A stretch of 64,000 nt of DNA from Roseovarius sp. (GTDB taxonomy: Bacteria; Pseudomonadota; Alphaproteobacteria; Rhodobacterales; Rhodobacteraceae): contig JAJFIA010000005.1 in the NCBI GenBank assembly GCA_021775255.1, positions 1 through 64,000 of the forward strand. Reading direction: 5' to 3'. The notes beneath the pieces were generated by a model. It saw nothing but the letters and a program-made list of their open reading frames with translations, was not told where the DNA came from and did no database searches. The translations under genes were made by a program, and so were the position numbers. Numbering within the stretch: the first letter of the stretch is position 1; every line of letters starts with the position of its first letter. This document shows, in pieces, positions 13,872 through 22,948 of the stretch.

Positions 13872-14221
13872 AAAATCGGGCTATCTGTCTTAAAGCAAAC
13901 AGATAATTATGACATCTGAATTGCTGACCACTGAATAGCCTCTGGATTTACAGACGCCCTGCTTGGCAATTTTACAAACAAGGAGGGCAGGGTGTTGTGG
14001 CCATCTTTATTCCCCCATAAACATATCCTTGCCCCCGGATCCGGGAGGTCAAAGGAAATGCCCCGCGAGTAACGACGTATCCACAGGATAATCCGATTTT
14101 GGTTTGAGTAATTTCAAATTTGAATTGGATAAGTACCCCTTCCAGTTATATTCTGTTTTTTAAAACTCCGGGAATAGGGAGATCAACATAAATTCGTTGC
14201 AGCTCTCGCATGGTGTAAAAA

Positions 14222-14995
14222 TTGAATTATGAGGAAGAAGTGAAGCCATCACCCCCATTAACTGCCTGCATTTTAGGGATGCATCGAAGCGGTACAAGTA
14301 CGTTGACCGGTTGTCTTGAAGCGCGCGGATTATATTTGGGTGACGTGGTTAATTCTGCGCCACACAACCGCAAGGGAAACAAAGAAAACATCCCACTGCG
14401 GGATATAAACGACGCAGTATTGGCGTTTAACCGCGGCAGTTGGGATAACCCACCGGCCAACCTGGCATGGAATGACGAATTACGACAGCGCCGAGATCAA
14501 CATATATCGGGATATAACGGAAAGGGCATCTGGGGTTTTAAAGACCCGCGCACGATACTGACCTTACCCTTCTGGCAGGAGGCGCTTCCAGATATGAGCC
14601 TCATGGGCACGTTCCGCAGACCAGAAATTGTGGTGATGTCATTGCTGGCGCGTCCTGGTATGGCACCGATGACCCCGGCCCTTGAACTTTGGAAAATCTA
14701 TAACCGGAAATTGCTTGCTTACGCAGAAAATTACGATCTGCCTCTGGTCTGTTTTGATTGGCCCCAGAGTGGATTTTTGAATGCTGTTGATAATATCGCG
14801 ATCAATTTGGGGCTCTGTCCTGCTGACCAGGCCAAAGACGAGTTTTATGATGAATCTTTAAGACATCGGGGAGTTTATGACCCCAATTGCGCGCACACCG
14901 ATGCTCAAGCTGAAAAAATTTACGCAGCATTGATGGGGATTGCTGTGGATCTTACACCGGAGAAGCCTGATATGATACAGGGTGTAACAACGTGA
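14222..14995 (+). CDS. sulfotransferase-like protein (TTG start)
   Basis: N-terminal P-loop-like ILGMHRSGTSTLTGCLEARG and FKDPRT motif, typical of sulfotransferase-family proteins. Confidence 0.7.
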   Translation: MNYEEEVKPSPPLTACILGMHRSGTSTLTGCLEARGLYLGDVVNSAPHNRKGNKENIPLRDINDAVLAFNRGSWDNPPANLAWNDELRQRRDQHISGYNGKGIWGFKDPRTILTLPFWQEALPDMSLMGTFRRPEIVVMSLLARPGMAPMTPALELWKIYNRKLLAYAENYDLPLVCFDWPQSGFLNAVDNIAINLGLCPADQAKDEFYDESLRHRGVYDPNCAHTDAQAEKIYAALMGIAVDLTPEKPDMIQGVTT

Positions 14996-15207
14996 ACAAA
15001 GCGGCATTGTCCATCATGGTTATTTTTTCCGATATGACCTGTCACACGGAACAAACCTTGCTTAACCTGTCACGGGCGTATCTGTTCCAACATTCATAGC
15101 GACGCCCATCTGCCTCTCGCAACACGCCGTAAAGGACAGCCTGTTACGCGTTCAGCGCAGGATGGTTTTCCCGCTTTACCGTGGTTTCCAACAGTGTGAT
15201 GAGAAAT

Positions 15208-15642
15208 CTACCTGCCGCGATCAAGTTTGGTTGTCAAATGGATCAGGCTTTCCGAACTTTTTACACCTTTGGCCTCGATAATCCTGTCAAGGGTTTCATC
15301 CAGCGCCTCGGTGGTGGCGGCCTCAAGTGCCACGATCAGGTCAAACCGGCCGGATGTGGTATGCACCCGGCGGACCTGCGGCAGGGATTTAAGCCGCGTC
15401 AGAACCACCGGCGCGCTGCGCGGCTCGATGCCAATCAGCACTGTCGCCCGTAAGGGTGCCCGGGCGCTTTGGCCAAGTCGCAGGGTATAGCCTGCAATCA
15501 CACCGCTGGCTTCCAGGCGCTCCAGCCGGGCCTGAACCGTGGTGCGGGCCAGCTTCAGACGTCGCGCCAATGTGGCCACCGGCAAACGGGCGTTTTCCTC
15601 AAGCAGGGCCAACAAGGCCCTATCGGTTTCGTCGGTTTTCAT
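15208..15642 (-). CDS. Lrp/AsnC family transcriptional regulator
   Basis: DETDRALLALLEENARLPVATLARRLKLARTTVQARLERLEASGVIAGYTLRLG HTH plus RAM domain. Confidence 0.95.
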   Translation of the reverse strand: MKTDETDRALLALLEENARLPVATLARRLKLARTTVQARLERLEASGVIAGYTLRLGQSARAPLRATVLIGIEPRSAPVVLTRLKSLPQVRRVHTTSGRFDLIVALEAATTEALDETLDRIIEAKGVKSSESLIHLTTKLDRGR

Positions 15643-15744
15643 GAATTTACCTGCGTTATGACGATCCTTTCAGGCAATTTATACTATTTGCCACGATAAA
15701 TCGATGAAATTCAGTTGCATACTAAGAAGAAAACACCATGAGGC

Positions 15745-16878
15745 ATGATCATGCACGAGACCCCGAACTGGCCCACTGCGCTGGCGCATATAATCCGGCA
15801 CCACCCCGATGAAGCCTTGCTGTATTTCTGCCCCGAAGCCCTGAGGTCCATGGCGGAACGGTTTCAGCGCGGCTTTGATGGGTTGGTGACCTATGCCGTC
15901 AAAGCCAATCCCGGCGAAGAGGTTCTGGCCAATCTGGTAACGGCGGGCCTGCGGGCCTTTGATGTGGCCAGCCCGGCCGAGATGCGCGCGGTGCGCCGGG
16001 TCTGCAAGGATGCGGTTTTGCACTACAACAATCCTGTGCGCTCGCCCGATGAGGTGTCTGTGGCCGTGGCGCTGAATGTGGCGTCTTATTCGGTGGATTG
16101 CGAGGCCGAGCTGGACAAGCTGGGCGCCGTCCCCAAGGGCACTGAAATAACCGTCAGGCTGGCCCTGCCGGTGGCCGGGGCGGCCTATGATTTCGGGGCG
16201 AAATTCGGGGTTTGCCCCGCGCGTGCCGTGGGCCTGCTGCAAGCGGTTGCCGAGCGTGGCTTTACCCCGTCAATGACATTCCACCCCGGCACGCAATGCG
16301 CTGATCCGCAAAGCTGGGGGGCCTATATCAAGGTGGTAGCCGATGTTGCGCGCGAGGCGGGTGTTGCGCTTGCGCGGCTGAATGTGGGCGGCGGGTTTGC
16401 CGCGCACCGGGTGGGGAATGCGCCTGATCTGGAAGCAATCTTTGATCACATCCGGGCCGAGGTGAACACGCATTTCGGGCCGCACGCGCCCGATCTGGTT
16501 TGTGAGCCGGGCCGCGCCATGGTGGCCGAAGCCTTCACCCTGGCCACACGGGTCAAGGCGGTGCGGGCGGATGGCTCGATCTTTCTCAATGACGGCACCT
16601 ATGGCGGGCTGACCGAGGCGCGTGATATTGGCTGTACCGACCGGATGCAGGTGATCGCGCCTGATGGCACGATCCGCACCGGCGCGCCGCATGCGCGCGT
16701 TGTGTTTGGCCCCACCTGCGACAGCCTTGACCGCCTGCCCGATCCGATCCCGCTGCCGGATGATATTAAAGCCGGGGATTACATTCTGTTTGCCGGGATG
16801 GGCGCCTATTCGCGCAGCCTGAGCACCGGGTTCAACGGCTACGGCGTTGGCGATCCGGTGACGGTGCAGGCATTTTGA
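15745..16878 (+). CDS. type III PLP-dependent decarboxylase (ornithine/lysine decarboxylase family)
   Basis: YAVKANP PLP-lysine motif, FHPGTQC, LNVGGGF, CEPGRAMV, VFGPTCDSLD, FAGMGAYS. Confidence 0.93.
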   Translation: MIMHETPNWPTALAHIIRHHPDEALLYFCPEALRSMAERFQRGFDGLVTYAVKANPGEEVLANLVTAGLRAFDVASPAEMRAVRRVCKDAVLHYNNPVRSPDEVSVAVALNVASYSVDCEAELDKLGAVPKGTEITVRLALPVAGAAYDFGAKFGVCPARAVGLLQAVAERGFTPSMTFHPGTQCADPQSWGAYIKVVADVAREAGVALARLNVGGGFAAHRVGNAPDLEAIFDHIRAEVNTHFGPHAPDLVCEPGRAMVAEAFTLATRVKAVRADGSIFLNDGTYGGLTEARDIGCTDRMQVIAPDGTIRTGAPHARVVFGPTCDSLDRLPDPIPLPDDIKAGDYILFAGMGAYSRSLSTGFNGYGVGDPVTVQAF

Positions 16879-16981
16879 GCCCGCGATAACGGCCTGAGGT
16901 TTCACTGGTTCACGGCAAGTTTTATGGCATTTGCCCTTTGGGGCATGTCTGATACGCATGTAATCAGCAATCCGGGGCTAT

Positions 16982-18055
16982 GTGCGTTTGAAAATGAAAT
17001 GGCCATCATGGCATAATACCTTATTCAACCTTCTGCGGCCACAGCAGCGGCATGGCCAGACTGCCTATGCCCGGGCGCGGGGGAGTGTAACCCATGTGCT
17101 GATCCTTGATGGCACCATGTCCACCCTCTGGCCGGGCTGCGAGGGCAATGCCGGGCTGACCTATAAGTTGCTGGAAGAGGTCAGCGGCACAGGGCTTTCG
17201 GTGTATTATGAGGCGGGTTTGCAATGGCACCATTGGAGCAGCGCCCGCAATGTCATACTTGGGCACGGGCTCAACCGGCAGATCCGGCGCGCTTATGGCT
17301 ATCTGTGCAGCCGCTATCGCCCCGGTGACCGGATATTTCTGTTTGGCTATTCGCGTGGGGCCTATGCGGTGCGCTCATTGGCCGGGTTGATTGACCGGGT
17401 TGGCCTGCTCCAGCACGAACATGCAACCGTGCGCAATATCAAAACCGCCTACCGGCATTATCAATGCAGCCCCGGCAGCCCTGCCTCGGTTACGTTTACT
17501 CAGGAAAATTGTCATCCCGAAGCCCCGATCGAAATGGTCGGCGTCTGGGATACCGTCAAGGCGCTGGGCCTGCGCCTGCCGGTTCTATGGCGCTGGTCTG
17601 AGGCGGCGCATGCCTTTCATTCGCACATATTGGGGCCAAGTATCCGCCACGGATTTCATGCATTGGCGCTGGATGAAACGCGGATGGCTTATGCCCCGGT
17701 TTTGTGGGAGTGCCCGGAAGATCATACCGGCATCATCGAGCAGATCTGGTTTCGCGGCACCCATGGTGATATCGGCGGGCAGCTTACCGGGTTTAACGCT
17801 GCGCGCCCGCTGGCGAATATTCCGCTGGTGTGGATGCTGGAAAAGGCCGAAGGATGTGGCCTGCACCTGCCTGCGGGCTGGCGGGCGCGGTTTGTGATGG
17901 ATGCGGATGCGCCTTCGGTCGGATCATGGCGGGGATGGGGCAAGGTTTTCTGGATCAGGCGCAAGCGCCGCATTGGCCTTGATATGTCGGAACACCTGCA
18001 TGAAAGCGTTGATGATCAACAAATCATCCGATCCGATGCCGAGCCCGTGGTTTGA
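16982..18055 (+). CDS. DUF2235 alpha/beta-hydrolase domain protein
   Basis: HVLILDGTMST..., GDRIFLFGYSRGAYAVRSLAGLI (GxSxG), FRGTHGDIGGQ. Confidence 0.82.
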   Translation: MRLKMKWPSWHNTLFNLLRPQQRHGQTAYARARGSVTHVLILDGTMSTLWPGCEGNAGLTYKLLEEVSGTGLSVYYEAGLQWHHWSSARNVILGHGLNRQIRRAYGYLCSRYRPGDRIFLFGYSRGAYAVRSLAGLIDRVGLLQHEHATVRNIKTAYRHYQCSPGSPASVTFTQENCHPEAPIEMVGVWDTVKALGLRLPVLWRWSEAAHAFHSHILGPSIRHGFHALALDETRMAYAPVLWECPEDHTGIIEQIWFRGTHGDIGGQLTGFNAARPLANIPLVWMLEKAEGCGLHLPAGWRARFVMDADAPSVGSWRGWGKVFWIRRKRRIGLDMSEHLHESVDDQQIIRSDAEPVV

Positions 18056-18127
18056 GTGCATATCCGGGTATTTCGCTGAATCCATTGAGGAAAACAATCA
18101 ACTTTCATGCAGAGCGGGACAATCATT

Positions 18128-18334
18128 TCAGGCCCTTACCCGCTCATGCTCAGGATCATAAGGCCCCGTGGCAATGACCTTTGCCAGGATAAGATCGCCA
18201 AGCATGTCAATCGCCAGTGTTGATCCCGGCTCTGACAGATCGGGATCAACAAACGCATAGGCAAGGTTCTTGCCAACCCGGTGCCCCCAATCGCCCGAAG
18301 TCACTGCCCCGACAACCTTGCCCAGCATCGCCAC
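18128..18334 (-). pseudogene. C-terminal fragment of a GcvT/dimethylglycine (sarcosine) dehydrogenase-like protein
   Basis: 68 aa GKVVGAVTSGDWGHRVGKNLAYAFVDPDLSEPGSTLAIDMLGDLILAKVIATGPYDPEHERVRA matches the terminal barrel only; the remainder is absent upstream. Confidence 0.7.
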
Positions 18335-18415
18335 ACCTTAACTGCGACCCAATTTTTTGGACCATTTCATCCGTCATTTCTTCGAGTGCAGTCGAAACTT
18401 CCAAACGTATTTCTT

Positions 18416-19127
18416 TTAACTGTTCTTCAAAAGATTCAGAAACCTCCAGATCGTTCGCGCCAAAGGTATTGCCACCAAGAGCGTGCCCAGCGCCTTTGCA
18501 TCGGTGATTGCAGCGCGGTGCTTGACTGTCGGGCGGATCAGGGCATCGCGCAAGGCATAGGTTGGATCGGTTTCTGCAATGCCGCTGGCAACAGCGTAAC
18601 GAAAGATTGAGCCGATCCGGGCGCGCAGGCGATGGGCGGTTTCATAATTGCCCTTGGCTTTGACTTTACGCAGGCAGCGCAGAACCATGGGCGATGTGAT
18701 CTCGGATATGGGTTTGCGGCCAAAATCACGGTTGGCCAGTTTCAGGTGGTATTCGGTTTTGGACAATGTGGCGGCTGATTTGCCTTCCTTGCGTTGCTTG
18801 TCCAGAAATGCGGCCCCCACCTTTTCAAATGTATGCCCTTGGCTATCGCGCCTGATCCGCTTTTGCTCTTGCTTGGCCACATTAGGGTCATTCCCCTCTG
18901 CCACCTCGGCACGGGCCGCATCGCGGGCTTGGCGGGCCTGCAAAAGGCTGATCGTCGGCTAATTACCAATCACAAGCAACTTTTCTTTGCCCTCAATCCG
19001 ATACTTAAAACGCCATGATTTTGATCCGGTTGCTTTCACCAGTAAGTACAGGCCATCAAAATCACCTACCTTATAGGCTTTTTCTTTGGTTTTAAGGTTC
19101 CGAATCCTGGCATCATTTAGGGGCATC
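18416..19127 (-). pseudogene. tyrosine-recombinase (P4-type, DUF4102 N-terminus) integrase remnant, amber-interrupted and lacking the catalytic C-terminus
   Basis: MPLNDARIRNLKTKEKAYKVGDFDGLYLLVKATGSKSWRFKYRIEGKEKLLVIGN-TAG-PTISLLQARQARDAARAEVAEG... in one frame; ends after GTLLVAIPLARTIWRFLNLLKNS without R-H-R-Y catalytic motifs. Confidence 0.85.
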
Positions 19128-19189
19128 TGGGGGTACGCTCGTTTTTGGGCTTCCAGCGTACCCCCAAATATACCCCCAATCTGGGGGTA
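19128..19189. repeat. clustered TGGGGGTA motif, four copies as two inverted pairs
   Basis: tgggggtacgct (19128-19139) / agcgtaccccca (19155-19166) perfect 12-bp IR; taccccca (19171-19178) / tgggggta (19182-19189). Confidence 0.85.
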
Positions 19190-19290
19190 CGTTAGCGGAT
19201 CAAGAAAAACAACACTGGACAAACAGTTTCATAAATAGCCTTATATACAAGGCTGAAACGGATGTCACTGGACATTATAAAATAGGAAAA

Positions 19291-19366
19291 TGGTGCCCCC
19301 ACACGGACTCGAACCGCGGACCTACTGATTACAAATCAGTTGCTCTACCAGCTGAGCTATAGGGGC
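19291..19366 (-). tRNA. tRNA-Thr (anticodon UGU), CCA encoded
   Basis: Minus strand GCCCCTATAGCTCAGCTGGTAGAGCAACTGATTTGTAATCAGTAGGTCCGCGGTTCGAGTCCGTGTGGGGGCACCA. Confidence 0.98.
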
Positions 19367-19490
19367 TACGCGCGCTTGGATACGCATTTAACACAGACAG
19401 ATCAAGCCAAAATAATTACCCGACCCAAGAATAATAATCGCCTGCAAGGTTGGGAAAAAACACTGGTTTGCCGAGTATATAAAGACGCGC

Positions 19491-20405
19491 CTAAGGCCCC
19501 GGCATGATATAATCCGGGATGATGCCCGCGCGCCTGATAGCCCCGTTTACATCCATCCCGCGCAGGGATCCGAAATCGGTGGTCAGCGCGGTTTTCAGGC
19601 CCATTGCCCGACCGCCAAGGATGTCGGTTTGCAAGGTGTCGCCAACCATCAGGGTCCGTTCGGGCGCAATGCCCTGCCCGATGCGCGCAAGGGCCATTTC
19701 AAACACATTGCCAAAGGGCTTGCCAAAAAATTGCGGTTCGATGCCGGTGGTGTCGGCCAAGCGGTGGGCGTAATGCCCCGGCTCGCGCGACAGGCCGGTA
19801 TCACGCGGGGCCACGATATCAGGATTGCCCACCAGAACCGTGCGGGGATTGTCCTGCAACGACGCCTCAAGCAGGGCCTGCCGATCCTCGTTCCAGATGC
19901 TGCTACCAAGAAAGATAAATGCTTCGGCCCGGTCATAAACGCCGCGATCATCCAGAAGAAAATCGAAACTCAGGGCTTCCAGCTCTTCACGGCCAAAATC
20001 CGCATTGGCCATCAGGCCGTAATGCACTGGCGGCAGGGCGGGCAGGGCGGCAAGCAGAACCTCGCGGCTGCTGAGCACATCGCGGGGCGTGAAATCAAAC
20101 CCAAGATCGCGGTAGCGCTGCATCAGCCTGCTTTTAGGATACCCGGCCGCGTTTGAGACAACCAAAACCTTTTTGCCCATGGCCTTGAGCTGTGCAATCC
20201 GTTCCGGCGCGCCGGGGATCACCTGTTCACCCATGTTGAGAACGCCAAAGGCATCCAGCAGAAAAAGATCAATCTCATCCGCCAATTCCGAAAGGTCGGC
20301 AACATGGCGGCTTTGATCCGGGAATGTGGCCACAGGCAGGCGGTGCCGCGAGGCTTCATAGGCCGAAAAGGCCCATTCGGCGTTTTGCGCCAGCGAAGAT
20401 GTCAT
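19491..20405 (-). CDS. HAD-IIA family hydrolase (TIGR01459-like)
   Basis: DLFLLDAFGVLNMGEQVIPGA, VLVVSNAAGYPKS, MVGDTLQTDILGG; start at MTSSLAQ overlaps the upstream permease stop. Confidence 0.88.
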   Translation of the reverse strand: MTSSLAQNAEWAFSAYEASRHRLPVATFPDQSRHVADLSELADEIDLFLLDAFGVLNMGEQVIPGAPERIAQLKAMGKKVLVVSNAAGYPKSRLMQRYRDLGFDFTPRDVLSSREVLLAALPALPPVHYGLMANADFGREELEALSFDFLLDDRGVYDRAEAFIFLGSSIWNEDRQALLEASLQDNPRTVLVGNPDIVAPRDTGLSREPGHYAHRLADTTGIEPQFFGKPFGNVFEMALARIGQGIAPERTLMVGDTLQTDILGGRAMGLKTALTTDFGSLRGMDVNGAIRRAGIIPDYIMPGP

Positions 20406-21220
20406 CAGATGATGGCTCCGCGCACCTTGGCCGAAACCCATTCACCGATCACCACAGCCAGCAGGATCACGATCAGGATGAGCGACACCTGGCTCCACGA
20501 CAGAATATTGAGCGAGGCATTGAGTTGCAGGCCAATGCCGCCCGCGCCCACCAGCCCCAGAACAGTGCTTTCGCGGATGTTGATATCCCAGCGGAACACG
20601 GCGATGCCGGCAAAGGCCGGCAGGATTTGCGGCACAATGCCATAGACCATCACCTGCCAGCGGCTGGCACCGGTGGCGGCTATGGCTTCAACCTGCACTT
20701 CGCTAATCTCCTCAATCGCCTCGTAAAGCAGTTTGGCGCAAAACCCGATCGAGCGGATAGAGATGGCGATCACCCCGGCAAACACGCCCGGCCCGACGAT
20801 CGACACCAACAGCAGCGCCCAGATCAGTGAGTTGACCGAGCGGGTGGAAACAATGATCAGCAAGGCAATGGGGCGGATAAACATCCGGCTTGGGCTGGTA
20901 TTGCGCGCCGCCAGAAAGGCCACCGGCACCGCCAGCATCAAAGCAAAGACCGTACCCAGTGTGGCGATGTTCACTGTATCCCAGATCGGCCGCCAGAGCG
21001 TGTTGATATAAGACCATTTCGGCGGCCAGGCCCGGGTCAGGATATCATGGGTGGCATCGGGCGCGGTTGAGACATAATACCATTCCGTCTGACCCGAGAT
21101 TTGCTGCCATGCCAGCACAAAGGCAATGGCCCCGGTCATCCACATGGCCCAGGTGACAAATTGCCCCTTACGATCCCGGACCTGCCAGATTTTCCGTCCG
21201 TTTTTTTCAATGACCGGCAT
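20405..21220 (-). CDS. phnE: phosphonate-type ABC transporter permease (PhnE family)
   Basis: Multi-TM with [77 protein letters not shown]. Confidence 0.9.
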   Translation of the reverse strand: MPVIEKNGRKIWQVRDRKGQFVTWAMWMTGAIAFVLAWQQISGQTEWYYVSTAPDATHDILTRAWPPKWSYINTLWRPIWDTVNIATLGTVFALMLAVPVAFLAARNTSPSRMFIRPIALLIIVSTRSVNSLIWALLLVSIVGPGVFAGVIAISIRSIGFCAKLLYEAIEEISEVQVEAIAATGASRWQVMVYGIVPQILPAFAGIAVFRWDINIRESTVLGLVGAGGIGLQLNASLNILSWSQVSLILIVILLAVVIGEWVSAKVRGAII

Positions 21221-22032
21221 TATTTGATCCTCTCGCGGATGACGCCTGACAGGTATTCAAGGGTCATGACCGTGGCGATGATGATCAGCAGAATCGCGGC
21301 AACGCTGTCAAATTCATAGCGGTCAAAGGCGGTGTTCAACGTGGCCCCGATACCGCCCGCGCCGACCAGCCCCAGCACCGCACTTTCGCGAAAATTGATA
21401 TCCAGCCGGTACATTGAAAGCCCGATAAGGCGCGGCATGACCTGTGGCTGAATGCCGAAATTGATCCATTGCCACCACGAGGCACCGGTGGATTCAACCG
21501 CCTCGGCCGAGACCATGTTCATGCTTTCAATATCTTCCGCCAGCAGTTTTGACAAAAATCCGATGCTGGCAAAGCTAAGGGTCAAAAACCCGGCGAGTGG
21601 GCCAAAGCCAAATATTTTCACCAGAATGATCGCGACGATGATCTCATTCAAGGCCCGCGAGATGGCGACGATAAACCGGCACACCAGATAGATCGGCAAA
21701 GGAGCAATATTGCGCGCAGCCCCCAGGGCGATGGGAATGGATATGCCAATGCCCACAACGGTCGAGGCCACGGTCATCACCACGCTTTCCACCAGCCCGG
21801 CATAAATATCCGACCAGCGCGAGGTGAAATCAGGGTTGGAAAACCCGGCAATAAACTGCCAGCCGCGATCCAGCCCGCGATAGACCCGCGCCCAGTTGAT
21901 CTCAATCGTTGAGAAGGCGAAATAGAGATAGATCAGGCTGCCGATGATCAGCGCCCAGCGCAGCAGGCTGTTGCTGATGAACGCAGGCTTGCGCCACGTT
22001 GTGCCGATCATTGCGCTCAGATCAGCACTCAC
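21220..22032 (-). CDS. phnE: phosphonate-type ABC transporter permease (PhnE family), second copy
   Basis: [62 protein letters not shown]. Confidence 0.9.
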   Translation of the reverse strand: MSADLSAMIGTTWRKPAFISNSLLRWALIIGSLIYLYFAFSTIEINWARVYRGLDRGWQFIAGFSNPDFTSRWSDIYAGLVESVVMTVASTVVGIGISIPIALGAARNIAPLPIYLVCRFIVAISRALNEIIVAIILVKIFGFGPLAGFLTLSFASIGFLSKLLAEDIESMNMVSAEAVESTGASWWQWINFGIQPQVMPRLIGLSMYRLDINFRESAVLGLVGAGGIGATLNTAFDRYEFDSVAAILLIIIATVMTLEYLSGVIRERIK

Positions 22033-22823
22033 GCCTCAACCCCCTCATCATCGGTTTCATCTACCTTTTCAATCGTCGCTTCCCAGTCTTCCTCGCCGTA
22101 GATGCGGGTCAGCATATCGGGGGTCAGATCATCCGGGGCACCATCAAACACGATCGCGCCCGCCTCAAGCCCGACAACGCGCTGCACAAACATCTTGGCC
22201 AGTGCGACATCGTGAATATTGATAATCGCGGCCAGTTTGCGCTCATTACACAGCTCAACAATCAGGCGCATGATCTGACGGCTGGTTTTGGGATCCAATG
22301 AGGCGGTGGGCTCATCCACCAGCAACAGCGCCGGATCCTGAATCAGCGCGCGGCAAATGCCCACCCGCTGCCTTTGCCCGCCGGATAGCTCATCAGCGCG
22401 CTTATCGGCCATATGCAACAGGCCCACACGGTCCAGCAGGCGATAAGCGTTATCCACATCCGCTTGCGGGAATTTGCGCAGGAGTGACCGCCAGAACCCG
22501 ACATAGCCCAAACGGCCGGAAAGCACGTTTTCCATTACCGTCAGGCGCTCGACCAGTGCATATTCCTGAAAGATCATCCCCATGCGCCGCCGCGCGCGCC
22601 GCAAGCCGCCTGAACTGAGCCTGGTAAGTTCAATCCCATCAAGCGTGACCGAGCCGCTGGTGGGCTGTACCAGCCGGTTAATACAGCGAATGAGGGTTGA
22701 TTTCCCTGCCCCTGACGGGCCAATCAGGGCCAGAACCTGCCCCTGCGGCACCTCAAGATCAACCGATTTCAGAGCCTTATCGCCGGTACTATAGGTCTTG
22801 ACCAGCTTATTGAGCTTCAACAT
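22029..22823 (-). CDS. phnC: phosphonate-type ABC transporter ATP-binding protein
   Basis: Walker [54 protein letters not shown]. Confidence 0.93.
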   Translation of the reverse strand: MLKLNKLVKTYSTGDKALKSVDLEVPQGQVLALIGPSGAGKSTLIRCINRLVQPTSGSVTLDGIELTRLSSGGLRRARRRMGMIFQEYALVERLTVMENVLSGRLGYVGFWRSLLRKFPQADVDNAYRLLDRVGLLHMADKRADELSGGQRQRVGICRALIQDPALLLVDEPTASLDPKTSRQIMRLIVELCNERKLAAIINIHDVALAKMFVQRVVGLEAGAIVFDGAPDDLTPDMLTRIYGEEDWEATIEKVDETDDEGVEA

Positions 22824-22852
22824 GCCTGCCCCCTGTCGTTTATGTAGTTCAT

Positions 22853-22924
22853 CCCACGCCCCGGCCCCCGAGCCGGGGCCTCCTGTTCAGCCAAGAGGTC
22901 CCGGTTCGGGGGCCGGGACGTGGG
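22853..22924. repeat. nested inverted-repeat element: copies 2a/2b of the dispersed GC-rich palindrome
   Basis: 30-bp arms 22853-22882 and 22895-22924 complementary at 27/30 positions; each arm itself contains a ccccggcc...ggccgggg-type hairpin. Confidence 0.88.
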
Positions 22925-22948
22925 TATCAATTTATACGAATGCTGGCT

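Noticed and set aside
14085-14097. tatccacaggataa, superficially DnaA-box-like
   Set aside because: Single imperfect box; no cluster or AT-rich unwinding region to support an origin.
16982-18055. Calling the DUF2235 protein a type VI secretion phospholipase effector
   Set aside because: Fold resembles Tle1-type hydrolases, but no VgrG, PAAR, adaptor or immunity gene is adjacent.
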